From Echinococcus granulosus (lineage: Eukaryota > Platyhelminthes > Cestoda > Cyclophyllidea > Taeniidae): DNA of 64,000 nt. Of this stretch, positions 38,859 through 52,500 are shown piece by piece; positions within the stretch are counted from its first letter, which is position 1, and each line of letters starts with the position of its first letter. The stretch is taken from the NCBI RefSeq assembly GCF_000524195.1, contig NW_020170409.1:547004-611003 (forward strand), given 5' to 3'. A model generated the notes under the pieces. That model did no database searches. It saw nothing but the letters and a program-made list of their open reading frames with translations, and was not told the DNA's origin. The translations under genes were made by a program, and so were the position numbers.

Positions 38859-40551
38859 CTGCAGCCGAGGCGCAGTAACGAGAGAAATGCGTTGGCTACA
38901 GAAGGTGGGCAATAAAAGACAGTGCGCATGTGAAAATAAAGTAACGTCCTGTCCCCTATCAATACTGATTAGCTTACAGACTAGAATAAAAGTGACGTCA
39001 ATGTGTGATGGTGCTAAGTGGAAAATATCAAAAACTCACTTTTCTTTTATAAAAACATTTGCACTAAAAATTAAAGTTCGTCTTTCAATGGTACATTGTA
39101 GAAATATTTAGAAATAGCTAGACAAGGTAATACTGGAGAATGTGTACCCGACATCGAGGAACTAAAGAAAGAGCATACGGCATTGCACTAGAACAGAAAG
39201 CCTTGGCATCATATTGGCCCCTTCAAGGAGGGTACTGACGAACCAATGGAGCTGCGAATTCGGTTAACGGTGTAAACCAATCTTTATTCCTTGTCCTTCA
39301 AGTAGTATAGAAAATTTAAGATGGCTCTATAAAACAAAAACGGCAAGAATTACTATAGTACATAAGAATTTACTAAAGATTGGTTGTGCATAGTAAAACC
39401 TACCGATTTGTCCCCAGAAATATCAAAGGGAGAAACTTCATCCTTTATCGTGCAAAATGGGGCATATAAATCAACTTGCTTTCTGCAAATAGATCTTATT
39501 ATCAAACTTATTGAATCTGTAACCTTGCTGGGTTAAAAGTATCGAGCTATCGCCATATATGTTATCTGGCGCCCGTCAACTTGGAGCTATAAATATCTGA
39601 TAGAACAATGAGTGAAAAATGTTAATTGTAATTAAGGCCATGAGCAGGTATATCAAAAAAGTAGCTGGTAGGTTACATCACTGTGCAACTGCTAGTTGGC
39701 GGAAATTTGATTGTTTATTTACCTCGCGTTTACTTATTATTCTACATAGAATCGCACCCGAAACAATGACATTCTAATGAGAAATTCAAGTGATTGCGGT
39801 CAGCTTTAATCCATCACTTGAAATCGCATGATTACGCCTTGATTCATGCAGAGTGCGGATACACACACAATACAGCTTGAATCACGTTTTCGTATGCTTT
39901 GACGTATTAAGATCACCTTATTACTAGTGTTTTTTAAGCAAGTTTAGGGCTCAGTAAGGGTTGTGAAGCCAAAGTTTTGTCATTATTTCACTTTTTATTC
40001 CGATTTGCTCCTAATTCATTTGAGCAACGCCACTAGCATATTTATAGTTATTTACATTTTATTTATAACTTTGCACCCTCAACTTAAAATTGCAGTGCGA
40101 ATACAGACACTACTGCCTTTGTGATTTTGCATCAAAGAAGGTGGTAATCTTTGTGGATCTAAAATTTTTCAAACATCTTAATTATATTTTTTAACTAAAA
40201 TATTTTCTCATATCTATTTGAAAATTACAGCTCACTGCTAATAGTTTCGGCCGCAAATTTAGCTAGAAGTGGGAGTATTTTTAGTCATTTTTGATAAATT
40301 ACGGTATTTTTCACCTTATTAGCGGATATTGTTTTGATCCTTTTTGTTGACTCATTGTTCCGAAAAAAGCTATCAAGTTACGATTTCAAGTTAGCTGGAC
40401 AATTTTTATACCTTTGTGCTTCTTGGAAATCTTAATAAAATTTCACTGCTAAGTCCGCCATGCAAACTTTGGGTTTTGAGACAAATTGTGTGCATCCTAC
40501 ATCCTTTGGATCTTAATTTCTGAAATTTTTGTTTTGCACTCTAGATATATA
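38859..40551. promoter_or_regulatory. divergent upstream region of MCU and DNAI4
   Basis: It lies between two genes that point away from each other and is AT-rich, with T-rich tracts towards 40500. The missing MCU leader exon should be here. A CTCTAG acceptor at 40539-40544, just before the DNAI4 start, suggests a 5'-UTR intron or spliced-leader site. Confidence 0.45.
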
Positions 40552-43500
40552 ATGAGTTATATTGCAAAAAAGCCCTCTGTCCCAAACCAAGCGTCCCCCG
40601 ACACTTCAAGCAACCGCGGCATTGGCTACAGCGTATCAAAGCTTTTCAGTGAACAACAAATGCAAATCTTCGATGAATTTGGCAACGATCTTACCCCTCT
40701 TCCAATGATTTTTGAAGATAAAAGGGTTCAGCAGATGGATAAAGAAAATGTTAGTAATGATTGGAGTAGCGTTGGCCTTGGCATAACTCATAATCACTAA
40801 CCCTCCTTTCTTCACTTTTAGACATTAGATCCATCAATTCTTCAGACGTCCCAGTTGCAATTCTTTAATCTGCCCTTCTCGAGATCCCTTCAAAGTGTTT
40901 CAAATCCTTTCAGCGAAACAACTTCGGAACAGTCTGAAAGTCATGTGACTAAAAATGAGAGTGTAGCAGAAGGTGAGAGCTTACACTGAATTCCCACCAA
41001 CCACTTTTATTCTATACAATCAATAAATAGTAGTAATGCATTCACGACCCACCCAGTTCTCTTATTCTTGTCATTTTTAAGCCGTCTTTGAATAATGTGT
41101 CCCACTTTTTTCACTTAGTGAGGGAGATCGAAGAGGAAGAAACCTCGGAGAATATTGACTTAGATGAGCAGATTTACATAACTGTGGCGGAGACTGAAGT
41201 TTACTGGCTCTTCGATCAGCAGCCGTATTTTATGCCTAGTGACGATGAGTTTGCTTCCTATCAAATTCAACGCAACTCCGACTACAAGGCCGTAAGACCT
41301 CCTTGTTCTTGCGTTGGAGCCAACCACAGGGTGTTTAATGTGACCCATTTTGTTATAGCTGTGCGCCGCTCGTCTGGGAAATGACCGATATGTGGAACGA
41401 GGTATGAACACTATGCCGAACCCGACCATTGTCAAGGTGTCGCAAACTAAGGCAATCAAATATTCTGATAAGGCTGTCAATGCCACCGTGTACGATATAT
41501 GGGACAGTGTCCAACAGGCTCTAAAAGAAGGTAGCTTAATGATCTATCTAATTTACTTAAACAAATGAGTCGAGATATCTGTTTTATACTGCATTACTTC
41601 CCTAATAAGTAATGATTTCTTGCTATACTCGACTGCGCATTCCACCATACATTATAAAAATTACTTTAGAAACAGACCGCCTGCACCCTACATCACCTTT
41701 TATTTCTTCACCCTCAATAGGTTATGGGAACCGAGTAGATAAGACGCCACGATTGGATCAGGATGCAACGAATAGTCGACCACCTATGCGTTCATCTGAC
41801 ATCCCAACGGCAATTTCTCGCAATCTTATTGACAAAAGCAACCCATTACAGCTTTCTGAAGGCATAGGAGATGTGAACACTGTGTCTGGTGAATGCGTCT
41901 ACAGTGATAGAGCCTTCTCTGTGGACACTGGCGAAATAATTTCTATGAACAGTATGCCTCAGTAATTTTTTGTGCAATGTTACTGTCAATTTGTTAGTAA
42001 CAAGTTTTGATAACTTCTTTGTGTCAAGCTGGCTCAGGCGACAATGTCACGACATTCAGTAAATCCCAACTATTACAATCACTCGATGCCAATGTAGGTT
42101 GCTTTACTAAAAGTTTTTCGTTAGATTGATTTGCCTTGTTTAATAACTCTACTTTTGGATCTGTAGGATCGAAATCTACTTAATCTGCTGAAAAACATGG
42201 AAAAGGCTCTCAACCTGAACTGCTATTATGAGAAATATCTGCACTACAGATCGGTGCTTCTAAACAGATGTAAGTTCTATCTTTTTAGTTTAAATGAAAA
42301 TGGCTTTCATACCCAAAAAGGTAAAAATAAATGTCATTGCTTTCGTTGTAAAGTAGCTCATTATCCTTTAAATGATATCATTATAAGTCTCCTATGTGAC
42401 GTTTTCTTGTTTAACATTACTTTCCAGTTGTTCAAACTTCTGCACCTATAATTTTAGTCTTTTTGGGGATTGTGAAATTACTTTGACCTATTCTTAGGTC
42501 GGATTCAGACAAAATTTGTTGCAAATTATTTTCCATCCCAAACAGGTCGTAGTGGGTGTTTGTTTAGCTCATTCCTCAATTCTAATTGTTTAATGTTGTT
42601 TGTCTTTTTAATGCCTGTAAAATTAACTAAACCACGATCCCTATAAATTTTACAGGCAAAATTTGTACTGGAAAAGGGCATTGGTTGGTGAATTATTTGA
42701 TCACTATTCAAATTCGTGTAAAATTAAAAATTCCAAGTCTTAGAAATGAAAATGACTGTACTAAGTCACGAATTTGTCTTCAGTTGGGAACTAATTAAGT
42801 AGGTATGAAATTCCATGCAAGAACTCATGTATACGACATCTGAGATTCACTTGTTTTCTCGAAATTTTTGGATAGATTCTTACAATTTAAACATTAATGT
42901 GCTTTTTTAAACAATACTACAATGGACGGTCACAAAAAAGGGAAGATAATCATTTTCAAGATATGGCAACTAAGGGGAATTTACCACCATACACTTTATG
43001 TACTTAGCTTAGCACTAAAATGATACTTGTCAGACAGTTTAGGTATGGAGAGATTCATTAGTAGCCTGAACCATTCGAAGGTAGCATGCTTTACTTTGTC
43101 ATAAGTGCGGGTAGCCCTCTTTGCACCCAGGATGTGTCAACCTTTTGAAATCGCATAGATTCTTATTCGCAACCCATGGTGCCGTATTTACCGTTCCCAC
43201 AGAAAGAGCTTCCTTTTGTAAAACTACACTAGGGGTAAGCGATGGGCCTACTGGGCGGGCACCCAGCCTGTTGGGTAAATGGTCACGGGAACGATCTGCC
43301 ACGGTTAGAACTGTCAATAACAGGCATGTGACCGTTTTTTAAACGTTGACACCATTCACTTAAATACTCTGTTGCTGAGGCACTGAACTTCCCGTCACCG
43401 CACCACATTGTAGTTTAAGTCTTCGTTAGGTGAACGTAGATGTCTGGGCGTTGGGATTTAATGCCTTCGTTCATCACCGGCCACATGGTGTCGCATGCGT

Positions 43501-46500
43501 CCATCCACTACTAATGGGGGCTGGACTGAGCTACCTCACACACGACATGTGCCTGCTAAACAATTGTAAACGAGACGTGGCACTTAATACCGTGTGTAGT
43601 ACAGTAGTGCCTTAAACGAACACGAAGTCAAACCTTCAGAACCCACCGCTAAAAATTGTAATAAATTATCAGTTCCGGAATTTGCCCCCATACGTCAAAC
43701 ACTTTAATTCCATTTAAAATTTGCTTTTACACCTTACTTGCAAAAAAAATAAATGGTTAACGTACAAACAGGGTAAGCTATCGCCCAATTCTGATTTTCC
43801 ACACCAGTACCTTTACAGCACGATGCAACGATGCTACCTCTACAGTAAACTAATTCAATGGCAGACGTTTTTTTGCACCCACAGTAAAGCAAAACCCAGT
43901 AAGGAATGGGACCGTAGACTTAACGACTGACGTTTTTTCGTCATTGCCAAGAAGTTAAATTGGGTAAACTTTGTGTGCCACGGAAGCCACATAACGAAGG
44001 TACAACTCAATAAAGAAAACAGGCGCTATACGCAGTGTACAAATATTCAGCCACTTTATAATTAAATAAGGGCATGCAGGGAAATGAAAATTTTTAAATA
44101 TATGTAGATGATAACTAGAGAAAGAAAAAGAATAATGGAAAACTGCAACTGCAAATTACAGCATATGTGATTTTAAATGATTTTGTTGAACATAATTGTT
44201 TGTAAAGGAAGAGTTAGGATTATTTTGAGGAAATAAGGGCAATGTAGTTTTCCATAGTGTTTCTCAACTACCATTAATATAATTTGTTGTGCGCATTCTT
44301 GTAGTGTTCGAGGAGAGTCACAAAACCTCGGAGGCCTCAGAGTCGGATGCAACTGCGGCGCCCTCGCCCTCCGCAACGAAGTCGAATAGAGCTAGCGCAG
44401 CACCCTTGATGTCAGGTGTTGGAGAGACCGAGGCGGAGGGGCCGCGTCCCTCAGTGCGCCAAACCACGTTCGTTCGCCAGTCTCTCGTTTTGCCACCACT
44501 GCAGCCAGACACCGCCACCACTGCTGACACCCACGATCCCTCCACCCCTAATGGTGGCGGCGGTGGTAGTGGCGCTCCGACAGAGGGTAGTCGCATGAGC
44601 GGCCCCAACACCGAGAACGGTGTGGAGCGAGCATCTAATGCAACAAGAAAGGCCACAGGCAACAAACCACTGGCCGTGGAGGCGACGCCTAGTTTGTATT
44701 TAAATGGTTCCAGCAACATCTACACCCCACCTGCTCTGCTGCTGCTCTGGAGGTTCGGTTGTTCTTTCACAAAAGTGAGTTGATGAAGCAGATAGATGGG
44801 TGATCTATAGCACTAATAAAGATCTTTTAAACATTTAACGGCAGTCTGATTTTGTTACCAAGATAATAGTGGAGAGATTTGAGAAATTCTCTTTATTGAA
44901 ATGATACTTAAGCATCGAAACTTGAACAACATCTCATCAGTCTTATTGTAACGTGTATAATGAGGTTAGGTGCTAAATTTGTTAAGCATTTAATAGTAAC
45001 TCGGATTTTTCGTCTTTTTTCGGAACCGATTTTTTTGCCCGAGCCTTGGCCTTATTAAAGTTGAATTAATTAAAGCATTTTGGGTACGACGAAAGTCATT
45101 TTTTTGGCAAGAGAGTAAAACTGAAGAGCATATAGGTAGTTTTATTTTGGAAGTAGTGATGACCACTCCATACAATGTGTAATTAAAGGCCTAAAAGAAT
45201 TGTGCTTTTTTTACCGACACCTGTCTTAGCATCTCCAATAATATCTGCGGCATCTTCGGCTTACTCTCTGTAAAGGTTTACACCTCTCCGCACTTTTGGA
45301 TCTAGTAAATTGATGGCGTAATCTTTACGAGCAACTAAATGATGAATTTGCATTGGTCTGTATCCAAAAATGTGTAAGAACAGATGTGAAAAGTTACTTT
45401 TAATTTCAAATGAGCTGGCTATTTGTGATTGTGTTTCAGGGTAGGAACGTGGCCTCGCTTGCCTTTAACCCTCGAAACAAGGACATTCTGGCCGTTGGCT
45501 ACGGTGCTTTCGAGTTCGACCGGCAACAATCGGGTCTGGTGTGCTGCTGGAGCGTCAAGAAGATCAATTTCCCTGAGCGCCTCTTCTGCACTCCCAGTGG
45601 TGTCACTACCATTGCGTGGTCTTCCAAAAACGAAAACCTTCTAGCCGTTCGTAATCACTCGTTTTAGCCGGACTTTTACTTGACAGCTTCATCAAAAAAT
45701 TTAGATAACTTTCCATCTATAAGGCAAATTTTTTGTAATTGTCTAAAGGTATTTAATCGACTCATTTGCATGGAGATTGTGATTCCAGTTTGTGTAAAAC
45801 GGTATGAACTAATAAATAATTATACAAACACGAAGATATCAAGATCTCAGAAAGTGTAATCATGGTATTCGATTTCGGAAAATGTACTTTTAGGTTGGAA
45901 TGTTTAACGGCGTCATCGCGATTTTCGATGTACGTAAAGGCAGCCAAACTCCAATCCTCGACACAACGCAAGTCCCTACTTACTTCTGCTGCTAATGGGA
46001 ATAAGTAGGATACTCCTTCGTTCAATAATTTGTTGTGCTTTAAACGTTGTAGACATGCGACGGGACGTCACTACTCGCCGGTGTGCAAATTGGAGTGGGT
46101 CTCGCGGGAGGCAGGACGGTCGGCCGGTCATGCAGAGAGTCTCATCTCTTGCTCTATGGATGGAAGAATCACCGAGTGGTTCACACTCAAGGGTTTCGAT
46201 TGCACCGGTAGTTTTTGTCTGGAGCTTCCCTCCTGTCTGTGTCCACTTTTATTTTGCAAACCATTTTTAAAAAGCGGCAGTCTAAATAGCAAATCTCCTC
46301 ATATTTTCAGTTAAAGGTCTAGTCCAAAATACTGAGCCCATAGCTGTGTCACTATGTATAGCTCTAATGTCAAAATGATTATCAAAGTTTAACAACATCC
46401 GTCAATTTATTGTCTCACGTTTTTTGCTGTTAGCAGGCAAGATAAAATTAGTATTTTTCTATTTGTTAAAAAGGTGAATGTGATTACCATGTTGGTAAGT

Positions 46501-49500
46501 TTGGGATGTTGTTACTGTTGTTCCTCATCCGATTTTTGTATTGCTATATGTTTTAACCTTTTATGCTGTGTTATGGTTTGATTTTGTAGAGGCATGTTTT
46601 TGTTTTCAAAATTTCTTCTTCAAGTAAAAGCTAGAAGTAGGATAGCTTAGCCATCAGTAATGATTTATATACCATTTTCTTATGCAATACTGAGTTAATG
46701 GCATTTACTGTGGAAAAACTGACTCGCTGACTCATTTTGTAATCCAGAGTGCTGATGATACTTTTAGAAGTCTTTTTTAAAACGCTAAATGTCTAAAAAA
46801 AGCTTAGTAAGCTAGCTTGCTGGAATGATTTAGCATCGCAGACTAGCTGTGCACAGTTGACAGCCTTTCATGGAATCGGGTCCTTAGTTTTTGAAAATCA
46901 TACTCGCAGATTGTGGACATCAAAACTGATAAGATGATATCCGTATGTTTTAAATTAACCGGACTGCTGGCCTACCTTAGATTAGAACCTTGAGCAAGTC
47001 GATTGATGATAAAATGTCTATCTATTTGAACAGATTGATTATCTTTGATCTTTGACTTCATTTATTTACCAAAAACGTATTTCTCCTACTCTTTTCATTT
47101 TGACAAATAATTGCTCATGTTGGGATCAAAATTGGTGGATGTGTCCAGTGATTCAGACAAGCTTTTGGCCCTTGATTTCCGTCTGCCAACGCTTGCGTGA
47201 CGTTGGAGTTTAGTCATACGGCTGCTTTTTCCTATTTGCGACCTCCATGCGTCCCTGTTACCACAACCTTTGCCACCTTTTCGCCCTTAATCAAAGAAAA
47301 TCTGTTGATAAAAAAGAAACAGTTGCCACACAAAATGGTTTTATAAGGGTTCAACATTATTTTAACCGAGTTGACTTTTTGCTACTCTTTTTGAGACCTG
47401 ATGTTGCTGAAGAGGCCCAGATTAAAGATTCCGAATTACGCAATGAAGAAGAAGCACGCGGAGGCGCTCATTGTTAGACATGCGGTCGGAACCGCCCTCT
47501 GCTTCAACGATCTTGATCCGAATATGTGAGTTTCATTTAATCACTTGTATTTGATTGGTTAGCCTCTTGCTAGACTTGAGTTACTTTGTGCGAAGGAGAC
47601 TGTATATCTGTCAATAGATTTCAAGCTTAAAACAATAATACCACCATAACTTCAGCCCGTAAAGTTATTTCCCTCCATTTTTAAGGGATTGGCTTTGATT
47701 TCTTGGGAATTTTAGATATCTTGTTGGTACAGAAAATGGCCAAATCCACAGATGCTCGTGCTCATACGCTGAACAGTATCTCAACACCTACAACGGTCAC
47801 ACTGCAAGTCTGATGCATATTGTTGTTGTTAGCCCACCTCAGCAGAGATGAGTAGGTTGTGGTTGATTCACATGGCATGCACATTCACCCATCAATTTGG
47901 TGAAAACGACCCGTTTGTCTCTAATGTTCGAACATGTACTCCATGACTAAGCTTTTCACTTTCAAGGAGAAGTGGGTACCTTAACATTATTTATGTACCA
48001 ATATTGGTACAAGCTATGGTTTCTACTTAATAGATGTGTCATTTTGACGCAAGGCTTCACAATACAGCTTCCTGAGTTTTTGCGCTAGCTAAACTTATTC
48101 AACACCTTTTAAATATTATTTTTAATACCAACCAAATTCACTACAAAAGAAGTTTTAATTGATTTTCTTCGGTTGTAAATTGGTATCCGCTCTTTTTTAG
48201 CACTTAAGCACTTTTTTTCAAACCTCGCGACATCTTTGCAAATTGTACTAAAGTTGGGATCTTCTTTAGGCACCTGAATTGAAATATTTTCCTTTGTCTC
48301 ACAATTTTTAATAATTCACTTGAGTACCGTTTTTTGCCACTTGTTCTACAGAGTTTAAAAGTTTGTCGCTACTATTCATCGCATATTTGAAAGACCACTT
48401 TCAAATATTTTGAGTCGGCGAATCGCCTGTAGTAACTAAATGCGAAAGATTCCGCCTTCTCTACGATCGTCATTTGGTTTTTCCTAATGAGCGCTAAGGT
48501 GGAGTTTAAAAGTCATTTATCAGCTTCCTCTTATCTGTACGTTATATTTACATGAAAATTCACGTACATTTAGGTGGTGCCCTAGTTAGCCTAGGACAGT
48601 GAATGCATTTAACCAGTTGGAGGGCGGAGAATGCCTTGCTTTCATAGACACATAGTAGGGAAGGTTAGCAGGTCGCCAACATCACTGACAGATGCCGCGA
48701 ATATCCCTTCCTAGCTTTACTCCATACCTCCCTCTCACCTTATCCATTCACTTTCACACACCAACGCGCACATGGGATTCCTAGAGCAGGTGTTCCAGCA
48801 GCATAGAAAGTGCCAGCCCTTCTCCCTTCCCTATCTTGTATAAACTTTTGCTGTGCTGTCGCTTAATGCGGCCATTGCCATTTTTGATTAAGATGATGGC
48901 TGTTTTGCATCCGGCTATGCAATGCACCAGACTGAATAGTTCTGGCATGCAATAACTTAAAGAACGATTATGCTTGCCTTATTCCAGAATGTAGAGACGA
49001 TGAACATAGCCTTCAGATAAACTTCCTACTGATCTTATTTGCAATACTAGCCATATTCAGGGTTGAGTTTAGTGACTTTAATAAATTAACTTTTGTTAAA
49101 GTATGTGAAGCTGAGAGGACTTTGTCTCTTCGGTATAATTTGAATTTTCATTTACAAAAAGGTTCCTTCAGACGGGGTTAAGCAGATAATGAAAAATCCA
49201 AGTAACTCATAACACTAACATTAGGAACACTTGTTAACAGGCCTGGGATATTTTCTAGTGTAAGTAATTCAACAACAAACAATTGTAGGTCAAACACTTA
49301 GGTACGTGTGAAGGGAGGACGGACAGGCAAGTAGATTAAAAATAACGTTACCCTCTTTCAATTTACATATTTTCTAGAAAGTTGTTTTTGTTGGAAACCG
49401 TTTTTGATTTATTCGTGACCATTTATTTGTGAAAATATAATGTGTCGGTATTCGGTGCTTCCTAACAATTTTTTGGGAATACTTATGGAAAATACACCAA

Positions 49501-52500
49501 AAACAAGATCTTAGGGATATTAGCTAAATTCATCGGTGTTTGAAGTCTTAAATTTGACTATGAACGTAGCCTACGTTAAATCTTAGGGTGATTTGAATAG
49601 TGAGGCCGTTGTATGCAAAGTATGGATTCCTCTAGAGTTTCATTTTTTCCTAAAGGCCTTCCGCCCTAGAAGTAGTCCCGTAATCAGACTACTGATAGAC
49701 CAGGACCTAGCATGAGCAGGGCTCCATGCCGTTAGCATAGAGACTGACACGTTAGAGACCGGAAAGGTTCACGTAGTTGTATGTGTGATTTGGGTGAATG
49801 TTGGAGCGTCTTTTTCGATGCCTTCTGTAATTACTGTTTTTGATAATCTTTACAACATCATTCAAGCGGATCATGAGCTGATTTACCACTATGTGGTAAT
49901 AGGATGCTTAAATCAAACGGCATTTGCATGTTGGCTTCGATGACTCCGCAGCACTAACGTGAGAGGTTGGATGATGCTCTGCAACGAACACATTTTGTTG
50001 ATTAACTGATGGTGATTTGGACATGTACCCAGGCTTTTATCCATTTAATGAGTCAAACAACATACAGAAGCATCTAAACTAAGTCCTAATTTTACTCCTT
50101 CCTCCCATCTTATTGCTATTTTAATGTAGCTTGTTCGCTCCTCTAAATTTTTCTTTCCCTCTTTTTCCGCAGAGAAGAGTTAGATCTCTAGGTCATGACC
50201 GTATTTCACTGTTGCTATTTTGGTTTGCCCAAATCTGGTCACTATATAGATTTGGAGTTTGAAGTCTTCGTTAATAGCCAATGCTGTTTCAACTGTTCTC
50301 CTTAAATAAGTATTCACAGGTTCAGTCCATACCCAGTAGATTAATGCCTTCTCTTATGTTTTGGCATAAGATGAGCCTGCAAAATCTGATTTAATGTTTT
50401 ACTTTGGGGTCACCAGCGTCGCCAGAGAAGTGGCGCCAGTTCTATCTCAGAAGACGGGAAAAAACACACAAGTCTAGAAGTGGTTTTATTTAAGTAATGC
50501 AGAAGGATTTATGGTCAGTGCTATGGGGAGAGCATGGGTAGAGTTCGATCCCATTGATGTGTGGGTAGACCTGCTCGATCATTGTGGCACAAGCTGACTT
50601 AATTGTGACACATTTAATGCATCAAAACCATGCAAATATATTGCCTGTCCGCCTACCCGCCTTTCAGTCCTCCGTCTACGCAGTGAAGTATTCACCCTTC
50701 CTGCCCGATGTCTTCCTCTCCTGTTCTGCTGACTGGACCGTCCGACTTTGGCACTCAGATCGACAGAAATGCTACCTCAACATGGCGACTCACTCGGTAG
50801 TAAAGGCTTGCATTTTATAGTCAAACTTCTTACACAAAATGTTCGATCCTTGGGCGCTCAGTAAGGATATTGCTAAATTTAATTTTTTGAGTGAGAAATG
50901 ATTTGACAGCTAAAAACCGTTTTGCTCTCACCATTTTTAAAACTACAGCTCTTGTGAAGACAATTGAGTAAAGTAAGGATGCGAGATGGAAATCATTCAT
51001 TCTATTTAGTTAATTTACATGAGTTTTAGAAAGTGTTGTGCCTTTTTTGGAATTTGTGTGGACTGCATGATTTGTGCCAAATAGCTACTTGAAAAAGCCG
51101 CCTGTAACTTACCACTACCACGTATTGCAGTGGCAAAAATTTACTCAATTTCATTAGTGCCATGCAAAGTTAGACGCGAACGAAATCTTAAGGGCGGTTT
51201 TCCAGCCCTAATCTAAACCCATTGAGATTTCTGGAAACTAGTAGACACTTTGATAATAATACGAATTCACATATTTCAGTGGTAAAAGACCAAAGTAGCA
51301 GATCAAGCTTCTTCACTGTATAGCTGAAATCAGAGATTAATGATTAAAATCACCTTGGCAAAAGTAACCTGTTAATTTTGTGTCAAAGAAGTAAACTTTG
51401 CTTTTAATTTACTCGTTAGTTAAATGCCGAAATGCATTGACCGGCTTAGGCAACGTAATAACTTCAAAACTGACTGTAACGATGCAGTAAGTTCGCAAAA
51501 AAACAACGCTTTTTAAAAATTTGCTCATTAAGGACAGTTCCTCTCGGATTACCTATGTGTAACTCTTCACTTCTTCTATCTTGTATTCAAATTCACAAAT
51601 TTCAGTAGTCACGTGATTGTTTTCTTGGGCTGGGAAGGATTGTATCTAGTTTTTGAGCCACAGTTGAACATAATAGTGAAAGTCAGTGTCATATAAGAGC
51701 AGTAAACTCTTTGGCGATTGTGGCAGTGAACCAATTAAATTCATAAATAGATCGAACAAATTGGTTAGGATATTTGCTTAACATTTACACTTTTGATAGC
51801 ACATCGACTTAAACTGACCACGCGCTTCATCGAAAATAGCCTTGATGCTGAATGTTTGCTGAAACTGTTTGATAGCATCAGATGTCTTGCGTGCTGCAAC
51901 GTGCGCAGTGCCCCTGTGGTTGAATGTCACTAATAACCAAGAGATTGCGACAGATCAACAAACACGTCCCGGAAGCGGTCCAGTCGCCAATGTTTTTCCT
52001 GACTCCTAGCTAGAACTGGAGCAAATTAGGCCCAGCCTATCCAGCTATTTTTACAAGTGAATAACACCTCTGGGCCTAGAAAAACTTGACATTTGGGGGG
52101 AATTAAGCAAAATTACATCCTTCTGGTGCCTGCAACATTTCGCTAGTTTTAGGGCCACTTTCTGCAACCACGCCTTTGTCAATTGTTTAGTCTTCAAAAT
52201 AGCCAAATCAAACCACAAAATCTTCCTGATATACCTGCTGTTAGGCTACAGTACATTTATCAATGTCTCGGTGATCAGCACTCCATTGTAGTATTTGACC
52301 TCTCCATTCTATTCTCTTAAATTCTCTTTGTAAGAAATCCCCTATTTTAAACACTTTTTTCCACCTTGAGTGATTACTTCCAAAACATTTGGCTCCTTAA
52401 CAGGAAACGGTGCCCTATTGATAGAGCACCCATGCGCCGTTAGGTGGCTGCAGAAGCATTAAATCCTGTTCTTTGTAAAGGGTTGGAGCGGAGAACTTTA

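Noticed and set aside
42029..42037. Alternative acceptor for DNAI4 exon 6 at 42029
   Set aside because: It is possible and keeps frame, but adds three residues without family support. It is left as an alternative, not chosen.
44318..44719. 133-codon minus-strand open frame
   Set aside because: It is the reverse of DNAI4 exon 8, whose low-complexity GC-rich sequence leaves the other strand open. No family similarity.
50540..50580. GTTCGATCCC-like tRNA arm
   Set aside because: No matching acceptor, D or anticodon arms could be folded around it.
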